Below are positions 11,802 through 21,927 of a stretch of 64,000 bases of DNA, in pieces. The stretch covers positions 95,266 to 159,265 of the forward strand of contig QRDG01000618.1 of NCBI GenBank assembly GCA_012064385.1, in the 5' to 3' direction. Below the pieces are notes generated by a model. The model made no database searches and was not told the origin of the DNA. It saw only the letters and a list, made by a program, of their open reading frames with translations. Numbering within the stretch: the first letter of the stretch is position 1; every line of letters starts with the position of its first letter. The DNA comes from Puccinellia tenuiflora (lineage: Eukaryota; Streptophyta; Magnoliopsida; Poales; Poaceae). A program made the position numbers and the translations under genes.

Positions 11802-11934
11802 TAGACGTATTTGTATAGGACTCTAATCTAACTTTGTACATGTATATGTATTGTAACTCTACCCCATATATAATGAGATAGGCCGGACCCTTGGAGGTAC
11901 CGTGCAATACCCCTACAACCATTGTTATCTCACA
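11799..11934 (+). repeat. Right LTR of the Copia element
   Basis: 136 bp, identical to 7057-7192, followed by target duplication CAAAT. Confidence 0.95.
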
Positions 11935-12005
11935 CAAATCTCAATGTATTGGCCAATCTAGACAAACACGAGGCACGGATCTTGTGGCCTAAACGGGGTA
12001 ACGGA

Positions 12006-13390
12006 CTAAGGCCGTCCCTAATGCTCCAACCTGTATCGTTTCTTAGACATCCACGTAGGAGGTTTTGGATTTCCTTTTGCAAATTTTACCGGCCCTGGGC
12101 GAAATGGGCGAAATTCGCCATTTCGGATATTTTCGGAAAATCTCGGACGAAAACAACAATCCAAAATTTGAAATTTTAAACCAAAAAGAGCGAAAAACGG
12201 ACGAAAAACATCCAAAATTGCACAAAAAACATTAAATTCCTGCAGCAAAGTAAAGAAAGCAGAAAATTGCACAATCGTAACTAGCAATGGATTGCTTGCA
12301 CCCATGAATTAATTTAGTTGAAGCAAACTCCAGTCTGTAATACAATATGCTAGCATCCTATGAGTCGTGTTGCCCAGGAACGAACGGCCGCCCGGACTAG
12401 CGCACCAACCGCACACAAACGCCACTTCCAGCAGAGGGCTCAGGAGCACGAAGCGGTTCCAGCTCGCCATCCGTGCACGGACGCACGCACGTCCAGTGGC
12501 ACTGCCACCGTGCTTGAGGAGGAGGAGGAGGGAGATGAGAAGAGGCGGTGCTGCCCGCCTCCATCGGCTTGGTTTGCCTGCAGCCGCCGCGCAGAGACTA
12601 GAGTGGGGGAAAAATGAAATTAGGGTTAGGGTATGCTTCGGCTTGAGATTTTATACCACAGGGCTTTATCTGTGGGCTATACTGGACCATGGGCTGGGCT
12701 GAAAATTCAAATGAGGCCGAATTTTTTTTACCGGTTTGCACAAATACCGGGCCCAAACGAAATGACCGAATTTCGGACGAAATTCGATTTTTTGGGCCGA
12801 AATCCAAAACCTATTGTGGAACCCTATTTAATGCACAAAGAGGGAAGAGCCGGTTCTTGTGATGACTACAGCTCTTTTCAAGCCAAATGAATAAATAACC
12901 TTTCCCAACCCAATAAGCGCCTGAAACTGTCCATGTGTACTGGTAGAGCAAACGAATTAAATGCTGAGGAGAAGTAAGAAACGGCCGACTGGAATTTTAG
13001 GCCTTCCGTAATGCACGTCTCTAGTGAGCCGTTTCTTCCCTGCCACATCAGCTAAGCATGCATACAAACCCTACTAGCCTAGTACGTCGTTTGCATCAAC
13101 GTATTCACAATTAATTCTGTTTAGGATCATCTATACCAGCAGCTACTTTTCTGTACTACAATGGACGGGCGTGAAGAAGCTTGCCCAGCGTAGAGCGGAA
13201 AGCATACGGCCGCGCGGCCGCACTGGATCGAAACATTGATTGCTTTGTTTTGGGCCACCCGCCAAGAGCCGTATCTAATTTAACATACGGATCCAGCCTC
13301 TCTCGCCATTAATAACGATGCCACGTCATATTTTTCCTACGTGGAACTACTAAGAAACGATCCTAGTTGGAGCATTACGGATGGCCTTAG
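12006..13390. mobile_element. Non-autonomous DNA transposon(s) with TIRs of about 55 bp, nested
   Basis: The left end reads CTAAGGCCGTCCCTAATGCT and continues through CGTTTCTTAG and CCACGTAGGA. The complement of the right end (to 13390) reads CTAAGGCCATCCGTAATGCT and also carries CGTTTCTTAG and CCACGTAGGA. A third, same-orientation copy of the left end begins near 12999, so 12999-13390 may be a separate short element sharing the right end. Inside, 12060-12130 and 12715-12812 form a second inverted pair rich in CGAAATTTCGG words. The middle (12360-12620) is GC-rich and may be a captured gene leader. I could not find a convincing target duplication, so the superfamily is open. Confidence 0.65.
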
Positions 13391-14290
13391 GGTCTCTTGT
13401 ATTTACTCGATGACGTGGCAAACTTTTGGATACGGCAAAGCTGTCTCCCACTACTGATGGCCTAACAAATCTGAAGGGGCGTCCAGAATTCCAGATCCTT
13501 GTTTTCTTTAGGGAAAACCTTAGCATTCTACATTTCTACTGCATTTATTCGTATCTTTCAGTTTTTTAAGAGTGTACTAGAGGGCTGCAAAAATGGAATG
13601 TAAATAGGAGTTAGAAAAAGCTATATATTCTTGATGAAAAAAGGCATAAGATTTTCTATATTCTCTGGACTTCTTTTTAGGAAACATCAACTCTATTTAT
13701 TTTCAGATTATTGCTTTTTGGTGCAATGTACAGAGCTAGCCAATATTATCAATTACAAGGGAAAATAACAAAAGGTGTCTATCTAGGATTTGACAATTTG
13801 AGCTTTTGTTCCTTCCGACTCTATGGCCTAGCATCCGAAAAGATTAGCTCTCCTACCCCTTACCACAGTGACCAGTTTTATATTAGTCCATATTGCTAGC
13901 TCGTATCAATTTATTATTATTTTCATACGAAACGTTGTTGAAAACGAACGATATCCATGAGAGATAGATTTGGAAGTATAAGTGTTCTGACATACTGTAC
14001 TAGATAAACGCGAGACGGGGATCTTCGGCCAAAACAGGGAAACAGAATAATTTTTAAAGAAGAATCCCATATTTGATTCAGCACATATCTACTACGTCAG
14101 TCTAGTAATTGAGACAGAATCCATTGCATTTTCTGAACTGAAATCTGGAATATATCTTCACCCCAGGTCTCCGGTTACATCTTAACTCAATTAATTTTGA
14201 GAGACAAACAAAATTACAACACAACACGGATGCATCCCGCAGGCGGTAGCTAGCTTCCTCCCCGGCTAGGTTGCAAGCACATCCATAGCG
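13391..14290. other. Intergenic, nothing recognised
   Basis: AT-rich sequence without protein-like frames or clear repeat ends. It lies 3' of the cysteine-rich peptide gene on the minus strand. Confidence 0.5.
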
Positions 14291-14317
14291 CCGGTTGACC
14301 TGGCTGGCTGCACCGAT

Positions 14318-14629
14318 CTACTTGCTCGCACTACAGGTAGACGGCGAGTCCGGCGTGGTGTTGCACATGCTGACGCACTCGGTTTCGCACGACTTCTTGG
14401 TCGCGTCCTTGCAGGACTGGCATGTCGATTTCATGGAGGAGGCGGCGGCCGGGACGTTGCAGAGACCATTGCACGCTGCTTCCTCGAGGAAGGAGCACGC
14501 CGTTCCGCAGAGGGAGTCGCAGTCTCGCGTCGCCGTCCGCCGCACCCGCATGGACGACGCAGCGAGCACGACGCAGAGGACGATGGCCCCTAGCTTAAGC
14601 ACGGATGAGGCCGTGATAGAAGAAGCCAT
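14318..14629 (-). CDS. Secreted cysteine-rich peptide, about 103 residues
   Basis: Single exon. The ATG at 14629 gives MASSITASSVLKLGAIVLCV, a clear signal peptide ending near AASS. The mature part has eleven cysteines after the signal, spaced CxxxCxxxC-x7-CxxxC, then CxxC-x7-CxxxCxxxC and a last Cys near the end. I do not recognise the family; the paired CxxxC motifs suggest a helical hairpin with disulfides, as in some plant antimicrobial peptides, but this is inference. A TATA-like TTTAAATA lies at 14699-14706. A pseudogene copy with matching upstream DNA lies at 19103-19505, so this is a local duplication and this copy is the intact one. Confidence 0.7.
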   Translation of the reverse strand: MASSITASSVLKLGAIVLCVVLAASSMRVRRTATRDCDSLCGTACSFLEEAACNGLCNVPAAASSMKSTCQSCKDATKKSCETECVSMCNTTPDSPSTCSASK

Positions 14630-14698
14630 GGATGGAGCTACCTTGATGAAGAACAAACTGGCTAGACTGAGCAGTGCAAACAAGTCGTGGGACGACGG

Positions 14699-14706
14699 TA
14701 TTTAAA
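14699..14706 (-). promoter_or_regulatory. TATA-like box of the cysteine-rich peptide gene
   Basis: Minus-strand TTTAAATA about 70 bp upstream of the ATG at 14629. The pseudogene copy has TTTTAAAC at the same place. Confidence 0.55.
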
Positions 14707-14741
14707 GGCAGAGCATTACGGAATCTTTACCGTGTGTCGAC

Positions 14742-14783
14742 GGTCTTTGCCGTGTGCCAAATATCGGACACACGGCAAAGACC
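14742..14783. repeat. Perfect 15-bp hairpin in an insertion just upstream of the TATA box
   Basis: Arms GGTCTTTGCCGTGTG (14742-14756) and CACACGGCAAAGACC (14769-14783) with a 12-base loop. Aligned to the pseudogene upstream DNA (about 19380), roughly 14713-14806 is extra here, so the hairpin belongs to a small insert. The TTTGCCGTGTG words resemble CACTA subterminal motifs. Confidence 0.75.
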
Positions 14784-14929
14784 AGATCTCCCGTCGTGGA
14801 GGGACATTGGTGACACGAGCTAGGAACTTGAAGTCTTTCTAACATATCGTTCCTTTTTGCTACATATTCCATGAAACTTATTTCTGGTGTAATACATACT
14901 TGCCAATGGGAGATTCCTTAAGTGGGACA

Positions 14930-15254
14930 GAATATTTTTAAGGTATTATTTCCTTCAAAGGCTGAGTTGGACCGTCTCAAAATCTTTGGTACTTTTAAGG
15001 TTCCTAATAGTCCTTGTGACTTGTGAGTTAATGGTGGACTCACGGATTTGTAGTTTCGAACCGACTGATAGGTTGCCACAGGTTTGGGTTCGGATGAAAG
15101 GCATATCCCCCTCGGTCAAGGGTGATTTCTTGGCACTTTGGAACTCTTTTTGGTAAATCCATCAAGGTTGACATGCCTTTCACTAGGAAACATGGTGTGC
15201 TTCGGATCCTTATTGGTTGTGTTGATCAAACCAATATTGCAAAAAGTCTTCCCG
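14930..15254 (+). pseudogene. LINE ORF1 (DUF4283-like) remnant, 5' half, split by a LINE
   Basis: Reading with frameshifts gives FPSKAELDRLKIFGTF, then VWVRMKGI, DFLALWN and FGKSIKVDMPFTRKHGVLRI. This is the pattern of the DUF4283 RNA-binding region of plant LINE ORF1 proteins. It stops at 15254, where a minus-strand LINE begins, and resumes at 18947. Confidence 0.7.
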
Positions 15255-18200
15255 TTTTTTTTTTTGGAAAAGGGCTTTATTACTTAAAAGGTTTAAGCAT
15301 TACACACCGGCCTCTGCATAACAAAGATGCACACAGCCGACAGTCACAAGTAAAGAGATAAAAACATAGGCCTTGTTACAAATCATGAGATCATGCACTA
15401 CGCCTATGGTGGTGGTCCAATGCGAAGATCATTACGCCACCCATGTTGAGTAAAAATGTCCCTCGCCGTAGTCTCCAGTCGCGCAGAAACCTCCATAAAG
15501 AGGTCTCGAAACTCCACGCGTTGAAACATGGACCACGAATGGAGCAAACTTGTGCACCGGTATATTACCTGCAAGAGAGAAACATCTTTATCATTAAAAA
15601 CCTTGTCATTTCTACAAAGCCAAAGCGACCAGACAACAGCTATCGCTCCCACCCTTATTATGGTTCTAAACTTATGATCAACTCCATGCAACCAGTTTCC
15701 GAAAATATTCGTAACTGATTTAGGAGGATACAAATTAGAAGCCATCTGGATAGTTGACCATATAGAACGCGCAATCTTACATTCGAAGAAAAGGTGCTTT
15801 ATCGTCTCATCATGAAGACAGAAGGCACACTTCGTACTTCCTTTCCAATTACGCTTAACAAGGTTATCCTTTGTGAGAATTACTCCTCGATGAGCATATC
15901 ATGAGAAGATTTTTATCTTTAGTGGTATTTTCATCTTCCAGAGTTTCTCACACTTAACCGTCGGCACGTCGCTTTGGATGAGTGCTTTGTACATGGAATC
16001 CACTGAGAAACGACCGTTCTCATTCAGACTCCATCGAAAAACATCCGACCCCGTTGTGAGCTGAATCATGGTTAATCGCTCTAAGAGAGCGTCCCATGCT
16101 ACAAACCTGGGTCCGGTTAAATCTCGCCTGAACGTCACATTTGGAGGAGAAGTCCGCATAGTCTCAGCTAGCGTCTCACTCTTATGACGAACAATATTAT
16201 ATAGAGCTGGATATTGATCCTTTAGAGGAGCATTACCAAGCCATTGATCCTCCCAGAATCTAATCTCCGACCCATCACGGATAACGAATTTTCCAAAGCG
16301 GAAGAAAAATTTCTTTGTTGCCATGAGGCCGGACCAAAAGTGCGAATCACCTGGTTTCCATACCACTTATGACAATGCTTTTGAACCGACGTATTTGCGT
16401 CGCAGAAGTGTTTTGCCAAGTCCCTTTTTCCGAGAGAAGCTTATAAAGCCATTTCCCTATAAGGGCTGAATTCTTAACCTGCAGATCATGGATGCTAAGA
16501 CCACCTTGATCTTTAGGTCGGCAAACCACATCCCACCATGCCAATCTATATTTCTTTTTCTCACTATCCCCTTGCCAAAAGAATCTTGAACGAAAATAAT
16601 CTATTTTCTTCAATACTCCTTTGGGCAACTGGAAAAATGATATCATATACAGCACCATATTACTAAGAACTGAATTTATGAGTACCAATCTCCCACCTAA
16701 GGATAGCAATTTGCCTCTCCAACTGGCCAATCTTGCTTCAAAGCGTTCCTCAACATGCTTCCATTCAGCATTAGTCAATCTCCTATAATGAATAGGTATA
16801 CCAAGATACCTAATCGGAAACGGACCTTGTTCACAGCCAAACAATTCAGCATATTGAGTCGCAAAATCCTGGGCTTCGCCAAAACAAAACAACTCACTCT
16901 TATGGAAATTAATTTTTAACCCTGATAATTGCTCTAACGCTGATAGTATCAACTTCATGTTCACAGCTTTATCCAGGTCATGTTCCATAAAAAGAATTAT
17001 GTCGTCCGCATATTGGAGAATAGATAAGCCACCATCAACCAAGTGTGGTATGACTCCTTCAATCTGTCCATCCAATTTTGCCCATTCAATCATGACCGCT
17101 AACATATCCGCCACTATGTTAAATAGTATCGGTGAAAGCGGGTCACCTTGCCTTAGACCCTTCTTTGTTTGGAAGTAATGACCAGTATCGTCATTCACTC
17201 GAATGGCCACACTACCTCCAGTAACAAAGTTGCGGACCCAGGTACACCATTCCTCCGAAAAACCTTTCATACGCAAAGTCTGTTGGAGAAACTCCCAATT
17301 GACCTTGTCGTAGGCCTTTTCGAAGTCAATTTTAAAGATCACCCCATTCAATTTCTTTTGATGCATCTCACGACATGATCCGCGACCGTGTTCAATCGAA
17401 TGGTTGCCACTTTAGTGAAAATTTTGAAGCTGACATTAAAGAGACAGATAGGTATATACTGTTGGATCCTTCCGTGTCCTTAATTTTTGGCAACAAAATA
17501 ATTTATCACCGAAGTTTAGGCAAAAAAGCTCAAGCTGCCCGTCGTGCAAAGTATTAAACATAGCAAGCATTTCAGGTTTGATAGTATCCCAGAAGTTTGA
17601 TAAAACTCGGCGGGGAATCCATCTGGACCTGGAGCCTTGTTATGTTCCATCTGAAAGACTACTTTTCTCACCTCTTCTTCAGTAAAAGGCGCGGTAAGAA
17701 AAGCATTCTCATCATCCGAAACCTGAGGTATGTCATCTGTCCGAGATTCGTCAAGAGAAAGGTTACCCCTCCTCTGGCGCCCCGAATAAGCCTTTGTAAT
17801 ATCTAGTTATATACCTCTTTAGATCTTCTTGTCCTTCCACTAGGCCGTCTTTCTGGTGAAGTGAATAAATAAGCTTCTTCCTATGCCTGCCATTGGCTAC
17901 ATTATGGAAGTACCTTGTATTCGAATCACCTTGAAGAATGAACTTAGCTTTAGACCGTTGATACCATTTGATTTCCTCTTCGCGTAACAGCTTCGCCAAT
18001 GACGCATTCGACTGATTCTTGAGTTCAATCTCTTGCGTTGTTAGCGGCTGGCTTTCCGCGATCGCTTCGAGTTCATCAATAATGGCAGCAAGACGAGCTT
18101 TTTCTTTTTTGAGCAGACCGGATGTATGGCGTGCCCAACCCCTAAGGTGTGTGCGTAAATTCTGCAACTTATTATTCCACCTCTGTATAGGAGAAGCACC

Positions 18201-18946
18201 ACTAACCGGTTGATCCCAGATATGTTTGACCATCTCCGCGAACCCGTCACGGGTCAACCATCCCAATTCAAATTTGAATTGTGGTTTACCATTTGGTTTC
18301 GGAAGACCAGAGATCAAAATTATCGGGGCATGATCCGATAGAGCCTTGATATGTTCTAGGGCGCGTACAGACACCATGGGATATTTCGACTCCCATTCGG
18401 TGTCCATCAGCACACGATCTAGTTTTTCGTATGTCGGCTCTGGAAGACTGTTTGCCCAGGTAAACTATCTACCTGTCATATGGACCTCTCTCAAATCCAG
18501 GCTGTCAATGACTGCGTTGAACAGAAAAGGCCAATGACCGTCGAATCGACCTCTGCTTTTCTCGTACCGGAATCTAAGAATATTAAAGGCCCCTCCTATA
18601 AGAATAGGATATGGGTTATCTTTAGCTAGATTAACCAATTCACGAAGAAAAGCCGCCTTGAAATCCTCTTGAGCAGCTCCATACACAGCGACCAAACTCC
18701 ATATGAAATTATCAGCTTGTTCCCGACATGAAACTTTATATGAAAGTCTGCATCCGAACAGCTAACATCCATAGAGTTTGAATTAAACGCCTAGTAGTAT
18801 GCCCCCAGACCTGCCGCGAGGTGGGTGAGTGAACCAATGAAAGTCCAAGCCGCCAGATAGACGTTTAAGGACACTCGCTGGAAAGTCTCGTCTACCCGTT
18901 TCCGAAATGGCCACAAAGTCCAAGTTATAATCTTGGATGCAGGGAG
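15255..18946 (-). mobile_element. 5'-truncated L1-type LINE inserted into an older LINE ORF1
   Basis: On the minus strand the order is endonuclease, reverse transcriptase, zf-RVT, then a 3' tail ending in poly(A), seen as T11 at 15255-15265. The 5' end is truncated inside the endonuclease at about 18946. The flanking T-rich target (GTTTTTTTAC at 18946-18955) merges with the tail, so the target duplication cannot be measured. Flanking plus-strand frames join across it into one ORF1 protein. Confidence 0.88.
15404..18940 (-). pseudogene. LINE ORF2 remnant (endonuclease, RT, zf-RVT)
   Basis: Endonuclease pieces: DFVAISETGRRDF and PPRGRSGGILLG near 18790-18940; the GGDFN motif reads GGAFN, losing the catalytic Asp. 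An in-frame TAG follows HMTGR near 18465. A linker and pre-RT part covers 18413-17763. The RT core lies at 17366-16347 with FKIDFEKAYDKVNWEFL, RQGDPLSPILF and active site QYADDI. The zf-RVT region is at 16366-15404 (FRWSLNENGRFSV, CAFC and WLCRNDKVFN). Several frameshifts and stops make it non-functional. Confidence 0.9.
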
Positions 18947-19102
18947 TTTTTTTACAAATTGACTTTTGAAGTTGAAGAACCCAACTTTGATCTTGGAGAT
19001 GATGTTCATATGACGGACTTTGATGCAAACATTGATGATGATCCTAAGGATGGGTCTCAAACCGACAAGGCTCATGATCAACCGGGTTCGATTTTAGAGA
19101 AA
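18947..19102 (+). pseudogene. LINE ORF1 remnant, 3' half
   Basis: Continues the fragment ending at 15254: FYKLTFEVEEPNF, then DLGDDVHMTDFD and an acidic stretch. It ends where the cysteine-rich pseudogene begins. Confidence 0.7.
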
Positions 19103-19376
19103 GCTGCGAGTCCGGCGTGGTGTTGCACCTGCTCACGCATTCGGTTGTGCATGACTTGTTGGTCGCCTCCTTGCAGGACTGGCATGTCAATTAATGGGAG
19201 GAGGCGGCGGCCGGGACATTGCAGAGACCGTTGCATGCCGCTACCTCAAGGCAGGAGCACGCGGTTCTGCCGAGGGATTCACAGTCTCGTGTCACCGTCC
19301 GTCGCACCTGCATGGCCGACGCGGGCAGAGGACTATGGCCCCAAGCTTAAGCACGGATGAGGGAAGACGGTGTTTA
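19103..19376 (-). pseudogene. Degenerate copy of the cysteine-rich peptide gene
   Basis: Collinear on the minus strand with 14345-14629. The first codons including ATG are missing, since promoter sequence is fused to the codons for SSVLKLG. A deletion lies in the signal peptide, and a TAA (near 19194) sits in place of the MKST region. The last codons are cut off. Matching upstream DNA continues to about 19505. Confidence 0.85.
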
Positions 19377-19505
19377 AAAGCAGAGAGAACATTTGGTGAC
19401 ATTGGCTAGGAACATGAAAGTCTCGCTCACGTATCTTTCCTTGTCTGTCTGTTTGATTGCAACCTATGCTGTGAAACTTATTTTCTCGTGCATTACATAT
19501 TTGTT

Positions 19506-20430
19506 AGCTAGTTGTTTTCTTTCCACGAACTACGTTAGATTGACATGTGAGGACTTTCTATCTTTTTCCTGGTTTAGGGTAGCCGTCGGACATTGAGACT
19601 GACATCGTGTCAATTATTTTTGGGTTACTAGTTTCCCCTCTAACCTCGTCTTTGTTTCTTAACTTAGTTAGAGAATCCTAAAAATGGAACAACCACCTCA
19701 AAAGTGCAAATATTTCCTGTGCCTCTATATCTGGACCACCAAGGTAGCGTAGAGTGTAGACGGCGTTGCCTCTAGTCAAGGTAGTCATCGAATGAAACGG
19801 TGGGGCCGCTTTCCTGGTAGCCAATGTTGGGGCTACCTTAGTCGAGGTAGTGTCAGAGCACAAATTAGGCACTGGGAAGAAGATGATGTGATTTTGGCGT
19901 GGTATCTACCGCGTTGAAGTTGACGGGTTTTGGTGGCGTGGAGCAGGGGGGTCTCGATAGAGGACACATGATGGTGGATGCGTGTAGGGTTGTGGCGGCG
20001 TCGATGGCTGGCTTGACATGGTCAATGATTTGATCCTCCTAGAGATGGGTTGACGGAAGACGGTAGCGGTGGTTCTATTGCGTGTGCATATGGTGTGCGT
20101 TGAGAGTCTCCTGGACTGATTTGTACTTCTAAGACTTCCGGACTTAGATGATGTGCATAGACGTGAGGTCAGAGCATACGGCCCCGATCATGGCTACCCC
20201 TTCATCAAGTTTGTAGGTGTTGCGACAGTTGTCGCTAGTGTTAATGTATATATGGATTGCACTAGCTAAGTATCTCAAAAGTCCGAAGTGATGAAAGACT
20301 AATGCAATCAGCATATACTGTAACACATCCTCTCACCTGTGATGCGGAAAGTCAACATGTGTAAACCCGAAGAGAGCGACGGCACGCGAGTCTTAGAGGT
20401 ATATACCTCGGCCAATAAATGGACTCGGAT
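19506..20430. other. Intergenic, nothing recognised
   Basis: Some GTGGCG-rich sequence at 19900-20060 but no coherent frame or repeat ends. Confidence 0.45.
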
Positions 20431-21133
20431 CAGTGGCAGATCCAGGAGTTTAGTATAGGGTACGCCGCACGAAAATTTCTACGCGAATCAATATTTCGAT
20501 GAAAAAAATAATGTACTCTGTATATCTATTTGGATGATGTATTAGAATGTACAAACTCTGTTCCACAATATAAGTCGTTTAGAGTGCTAATTTAGCTCTC
20601 TAAGAAGACTTACATTATGGAACAGAGGGTTTACATGTTTAGCCACACAAAACAAGCTTCAATAAACCATAATCGACTAGATTTTTTATGTAACATTTCT
20701 ATTAACTCAATGTCACAGAAGGGAAAAAAATTATGTACTAATTGACCGCAAGCCAAGTTCTTCAACCAATTGATACTTCATTGTCTCATATGTAGAAGTA
20801 GCTTAGTTAGACTAATAGATTTTGCCTGATCCGTCAACAATTATGTACTAGTAGAAGATAGTTTCCATATTTCTACGTGATCCGGAAATGCTAAGTCAGG
20901 AGAAAAAACTAAGGTAGAATATTGTTTCCATATTTCTACGTGATGGCCTATTCCATAAACATGTTTCTATCTGAATAGAGCTAGGACATTAGGTATGGCC
21001 TTAAGTACATGGGCTAATTAATAACATGATTATCTCCTGCTATAAGCGTATCTACAGTGCTATTAGTAGTAACATTCCAGTGGCTAGAGGGTATGCCATG
21101 GCATATCCGGCATACCCTCTGGATCTGTTACTG
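20431..21133. mobile_element. Non-autonomous hAT element
   Basis: Ends CAGTGGCAGATCCAGGAG and, complemented, CAGTAACAGATCCAGAGG match the plant hAT end type CAGTGGCGGATCCAGG. Flanks ACTCGGAT (20423-20430) and ACTCAGAC (21134-21141) are an aged 8-bp target duplication (6 of 8). A second inner hairpin (AGAGGGTATGCC / GGCATACCCTCT) lies near the right end. A Stowaway-like element is nested at 20551-20633. Confidence 0.8.
20551..20633. mobile_element. Short Stowaway-like MITE inside the hAT element
   Basis: Inverted ends ACTCTGTTCCACAATATAAG and, complemented, ACCCTCTGTTCCATAATGTAAG-like, flanked by TA-rich sequence. The interior has inverted AGTGCTAATT / AGCTCTCTAAG words. Degenerate CTCCCTCCGTTCC type. 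Confidence 0.65.
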
Positions 21134-21248
21134 ACTCAGACGTATGACTCAATAGGTCTATACGTGGATACAAAATGAGGCTACGAGCATTTTTTTAATA
21201 AATTGTGAAAAGCAGGACTCAAATTCAGGATCTAAGCATGGGTGGTTT

Positions 21249-21288
21249 GGAAACACGAGGAACTCAAGATTCCACGCCTCGTGTTTCC
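21249..21288. repeat. 12-bp perfect hairpin
   Basis: GGAAACACGAGG (21249-21260) and CCTCGTGTTTCC (21277-21288) with a 16-base loop, about 390 bp upstream of the second cyclotide-like gene. Function unknown. Confidence 0.6.
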
Positions 21289-21678
21289 CTAGTTTGGTCA
21301 AACAAGACAGTGACCTGCTTGTAAATTACTACGTTCCCATACTCGCATGCTGGGATGTAACACGTACGACTCCACGTATCCAATTTCTCCATCTCCCACA
21401 CTAGCCATTGAAGGTGGAGCAAGAGAGGATGGGCCTCTATGTGGCTAGCTCTTTGTTTTCCATATCCACACATCTGTACTGCACAGCTCTGGACACATAT
21501 AAAAAAGATTGTGTGCATGGTACCATGCTGTCTTCAATCTCCAGGAACGCAACGGGTCTATTTTAGGCTTGTTAGGCTAGCTCTGATACGATCCTATCTC
21601 CCTGCTCCTCCCGTCTATAGTAGACAAGCAGATCAAACAGAGAAAAACACGCTAGGCTAGGCTCAAAGAGAATACAAC

Positions 21679-21927
21679 ATGAAGATTGGCAGCAAGGCAA
21701 TCGGCGTGGTGGCCTTGATAATGGCTACAATGGTTGTCCTGCAGCTCATGGTAGCTCCGACGGCCATGGCTCGCTTGCCGCGTCTGTCAAACGAGACCAT
21801 CATCATGGTGACCAAGGAGGGAGGGAAGGTGCAGCGTGTGCCCTGTGGGCAAGGTTGCGGTAACTGGATTCAGTGTATGAACCCTGATTGTACATGTATT
21901 GAGGGGATATGCTACAGAGGTTGGTGA
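21679..21927 (+). CDS. Secreted cyclotide-like peptide precursor, copy 2
   Basis: An 82-residue paralogue of the 6474-6707 gene: the start MKIGSKAIGV, signal peptide ending PTAMA, propeptide LPRLSNETIIMVTKEGG, and a six-Cys domain. Spacing is C-GQG-C-x5-C-x4-C-x1-C-x4-C. Loop 1 lacks the conserved Glu (GQG) and loop 2 has five residues, both departures from the usual cyclotide knot. It ends YRGW without an Asn/Asp processing site. The leader (GGCTAGGCTC) is shared with copy 1, but the TATA box has decayed to TATAGTAG. The coding sequence is intact, so the peptide may still be made, perhaps weakly. Other knottin types are possible. Confidence 0.72.
   Translation: MKIGSKAIGVVALIMATMVVLQLMVAPTAMARLPRLSNETIIMVTKEGGKVQRVPCGQGCGNWIQCMNPDCTCIEGICYRGW

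Larger units (their letters stand above)
7057..11934 (+). mobile_element. Complete, very young Copia LTR retrotransposon with inverted interior
   Basis: Two 136-bp LTRs (7057-7192 and 11799-11934) read identically base for base, begin TGATAG and end CTCACA. Both flanks carry the 5-bp target duplication CAAAT (7052-7056 and 11935-11939). The PBS TGGTATCAGAGC (initiator-Met tRNA type) follows the left LTR at 7193. A purine tract GAGGGAGGG precedes the right LTR. Domain order gag-PR-INT-RT-RH makes it Copia. The left two thirds of the interior (about 7205-10278) lie in reverse orientation, while RT-RNase H (10323-11801) is in LTR orientation. It also carries a homopolymer frameshift and one nonsense codon, so it is defective. 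It sits about 250 bp upstream of the cyclotide-like TATA box. Confidence 0.95.

Noticed and set aside
12006..13390. Assignment to Tourist or Mutator
   Set aside because: TAA/TTA at the ends are not direct repeats and no 9-bp duplication was found, so I left the superfamily open.
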